Shown in pieces: positions 31,178 to 32,996 of a stretch of 32,996 bases of DNA. Made by a program: the position numbers and the translations under genes. Origin of the DNA: Stramonita haemastoma (lineage: Eukaryota; Mollusca; Gastropoda; Neogastropoda; Muricidae); contig CM060322.1 of assembly GCA_030674155.1 (NCBI GenBank), positions 57,508,282 to 57,541,277 of the forward strand, written 5' to 3'. Each line of letters begins with the position of its first letter. The first letter of the stretch is position 1. The notes beneath the pieces were generated by a model that was given only the letters and a program-made list of their open reading frames with translations, was not told where the DNA came from and did no database searches.

Positions 31178-31260
<83 letters not shown>
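31015..31260. repeat. Polypyrimidine (CT)n with (CTGT)n
   Basis: CT at 31021-31070, CTGT at about 31090-31172, perfect CT at about 31180-31258. Ser/Leu open frames on the plus strand and Arg/Glu on the minus strand are by-products. Confidence 0.95.
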
Positions 31261-31262
<2 letters not shown>

Positions 31263-31281
31263 GAACACTGACATTGTTTAA

Positions 31282-31428
31282 TGTACATCGGCCTTAGGCC
31301 ACAATACACTTTCAGGGTCAAACATAAAAAGATGCAAAAATTGAAGTTACATACAAATATAGCTTCATTGTTTTGCATATTTCAAGTTTTGCCCCTGAAA
31401 GTGTATTGTGGCCCAAGGCCGATTTACA
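31282..31428. repeat. 147-bp foldback (large inverted repeat)
   Basis: 31282-31317 (tgtacatcggccttaggcca, caatacactttcaggg) pairs with 31393-31428 at 34 of 36 positions. The inverted similarity continues inward in gapped form (gatgcaaaaattgaag against gcttcattgttttgcat), leaving a short central loop near 31350-31362. It lies between two CT tracts. No target duplication or known family is recognised. Confidence 0.85.
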
Positions 31429-31447
31429 TACACAAAAAATTTTACAG

Positions 31448-31497
31448 TTCAGTTTTCAGTTCTCTGTCTGTCTGTCTATTTCTCTCTCACTCACTCA

Positions 31498-31534
<37 letters not shown>

Positions 31535-31569
31535 CCTCTCTCTCTCTCTCTCCTCTCTCCATCTCCTCT

Positions 31570-31628
<59 letters not shown>
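31448..31628. repeat. Polypyrimidine (CT)n
   Basis: CT blocks with CTGT at the start (31460-31480), ACTC units (31487-31501) and CCTC interruptions. It ends exactly where the LINE coding sequence begins. Confidence 0.95.
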
Positions 31629-32996
31629 ATACGAAAGGATCCACAAAGGCAAAAAGAAACAGGAATCATCATATATATTAGTGAATCTATAACATTCAAG
31701 CGTCTCATTCATCTTGAACATTGTGATGTAGAATCTGTCTGGTTTGAAATCTCCATGAAAGGTTCACCACCTATTGCAATGGGATTCTGCTATAGGAATT
31801 CAGCAGAAAGAAAAAAATGGATAGACAAGTTTGACGAAATGATGAATGTAGTTCTATTAGAATCCAGGGAAGTAATACTACTAGGTGATTTTAATATTGA
31901 TCTAACAAAAGTAAATAATATATGGACGCAAATTACTAATTCATTCAACCTTCACCAACTAGTCAGTTTACCCACGAGAGTCACACCAAATTCAAGCACA
32001 ATAATTGATCACATCTACGTATCAAATCCCAAAAACATCATAGAAACATGTGTCCCTGTCTATAACTGCAGCGATCACTACCCAGTCTGTACTACATGGT
32101 CAAAAAAAGGAGCAAAAATTCCCAAACCTGGACATAAAACCATAACATATCGTTCTTTTGCAAAATTTAATGAGCAGCTTTTCTTTCTCGATCTAAGTAA
32201 CTCTATGCTCTCAGAAACATTAAACATTACTGATCCAGACAGGGCCATTGAATTCTGGATAAAAACCTTCACTGAAATCTACAACAAACCTGCTCCACTT
32301 AAAACCATAAGGGTCAAACATGTCCCCAAACCGCCTTGGATTCAAAAGAACTAGAAGAAGCATGCTATCTTAGAGATTTATTAAAAAAACAGAAATGTCA
32401 TGAAGAGTCAAAAAGATTACGAAACGCCATAAACTCACAGAAACGTCAAGAAAAAAAGAAATATTTCCAAGATTTACTGTCTTCCAAACAAAACCCAAAA
32501 ATTATTTGGAGGGCCATAAATCAAATAACAAATAAACAATCATCTTCCAAATCAAATGTAATCAAAGATGTTACTGCTGAACAACTCAACAATCACTTCA
32601 TAAATGTCTCTACTAACGTTGTTAACAATGATGATTCAAAATCCAATAACCTCAACACATTAAGACAATACTGCCAAGACAAGCATATTCCGTCAAAACT
32701 TCACATACCATTCATTTCAGTTTTTTAGGTCTACAATTACCTAATTCACCTCAAACAATCAAGGACACGAGGTCTCGATGGAATAGACAGCAGAATTCTG
32801 AAACTGCCAGCTCCAGTTATCACAGACACCCTAACATATATATATATAACCAATGTCTTGAAAAGAACTATTTCCCCAATGCCTTCAAAACTGCTAAAGT
32901 AATCCCCATCCACAAATCTGGTGACACTTCAGATCCCTCAAATTATAGGCCAATCTCTATTATATCCCTCCTTTCAAAACCCCTGGAAAAACATAT
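31629..32996 (+). pseudogene. Non-LTR retrotransposon ORF2, endonuclease to RT start, 5'-truncated
   Basis: The first half is the C-terminal part of an apurinic-type endonuclease. GIIIYIS lies near 31660, the metal-site motif GDFNID at 31884-31901, and IIDHIYVSNP near 32010 precedes the catalytic SDHYPV at 32070-32087. A Lys-rich linker follows (QKRQEKKKYFQDLL, IIWRAINQITN near 32500). The start of the reverse transcriptase comes next, with GLDGIDSRILKL (near 32770-32805) and, in another frame, NYRPIS (near 32941-32958). The set fits the jockey/CR1 group. Damage is limited: a frameshift near 32345, a TAG at 32726-32728 and a slip at the TATA run (about 32837-32850). The N-terminal endonuclease motifs are missing, since coding homology starts at the CT tract. 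The RT catalytic box would lie beyond the window. The protein acts in target-primed reverse transcription. Confidence 0.85.

Overview
This is a eukaryotic, repeat-dominated genomic window with no intact host gene I can support. The tRNA-derived SINEs and decayed non-LTR retrotransposons, set among very dense (GT)n, (GA)n, (CT)n and (CA)n tracts and many 35-61 bp minisatellites, look like those I recall from marine snail (caenogastropod) genomes. That assignment is an inference from memory; the only protein-level signals are transposon remnants. Two 100-N runs (3505-3604, 30397-30496) show that this is an assembled scaffold.

Layout. 1-2.3 kb: a (GA)n tract, a tRNA-derived SINE with good A and B boxes, then a 35-bp minisatellite of about 25 units. 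2.3-4.7 kb: unassigned DNA, gap 1, a degraded duplicate of sequence found about 900 bp further on, and a minus-strand LINE fragment (endonuclease-RT linker). 4.7-7 kb: two minisatellites (39-45 bp and 53 bp). 7-10.4 kb: microsatellites, a composite repeat made of a unique core plus (GT)n, and a 58-bp array. 10.4-15.3 kb: SINE copies and four arrays (61, 40, about 50 with G-tracts, and 42 bp). 15.3-16.4 kb: the decayed 3' end of a LINE. 16.7-25.7 kb: a cluster of SINEs of three related families (called A, B and C here), a 621-bp hAT-like element nested in a SINE, a G-rich block, and long CA and CT tracts. 25.9-28.9 kb: a large degenerate tandem array with exon-like cassettes. 29-30.4 kb: an AT-rich tandem repeat, a 5S-rRNA-like SINE, a LINE tail and a SINE cut by gap 2. 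31-33 kb: two CT tracts flanking a 147-bp foldback, then a plus-strand LINE that runs off the window.

The parts do not form a pathway. What connects them is repeat biology: SINE families A, B and C share modules, nearly all copies lie in one orientation, LINE 3' tails sit next to microsatellites, and several nested insertions give a relative order of events. Most long open frames are by-products of repeats whose unit lacks stop codons.
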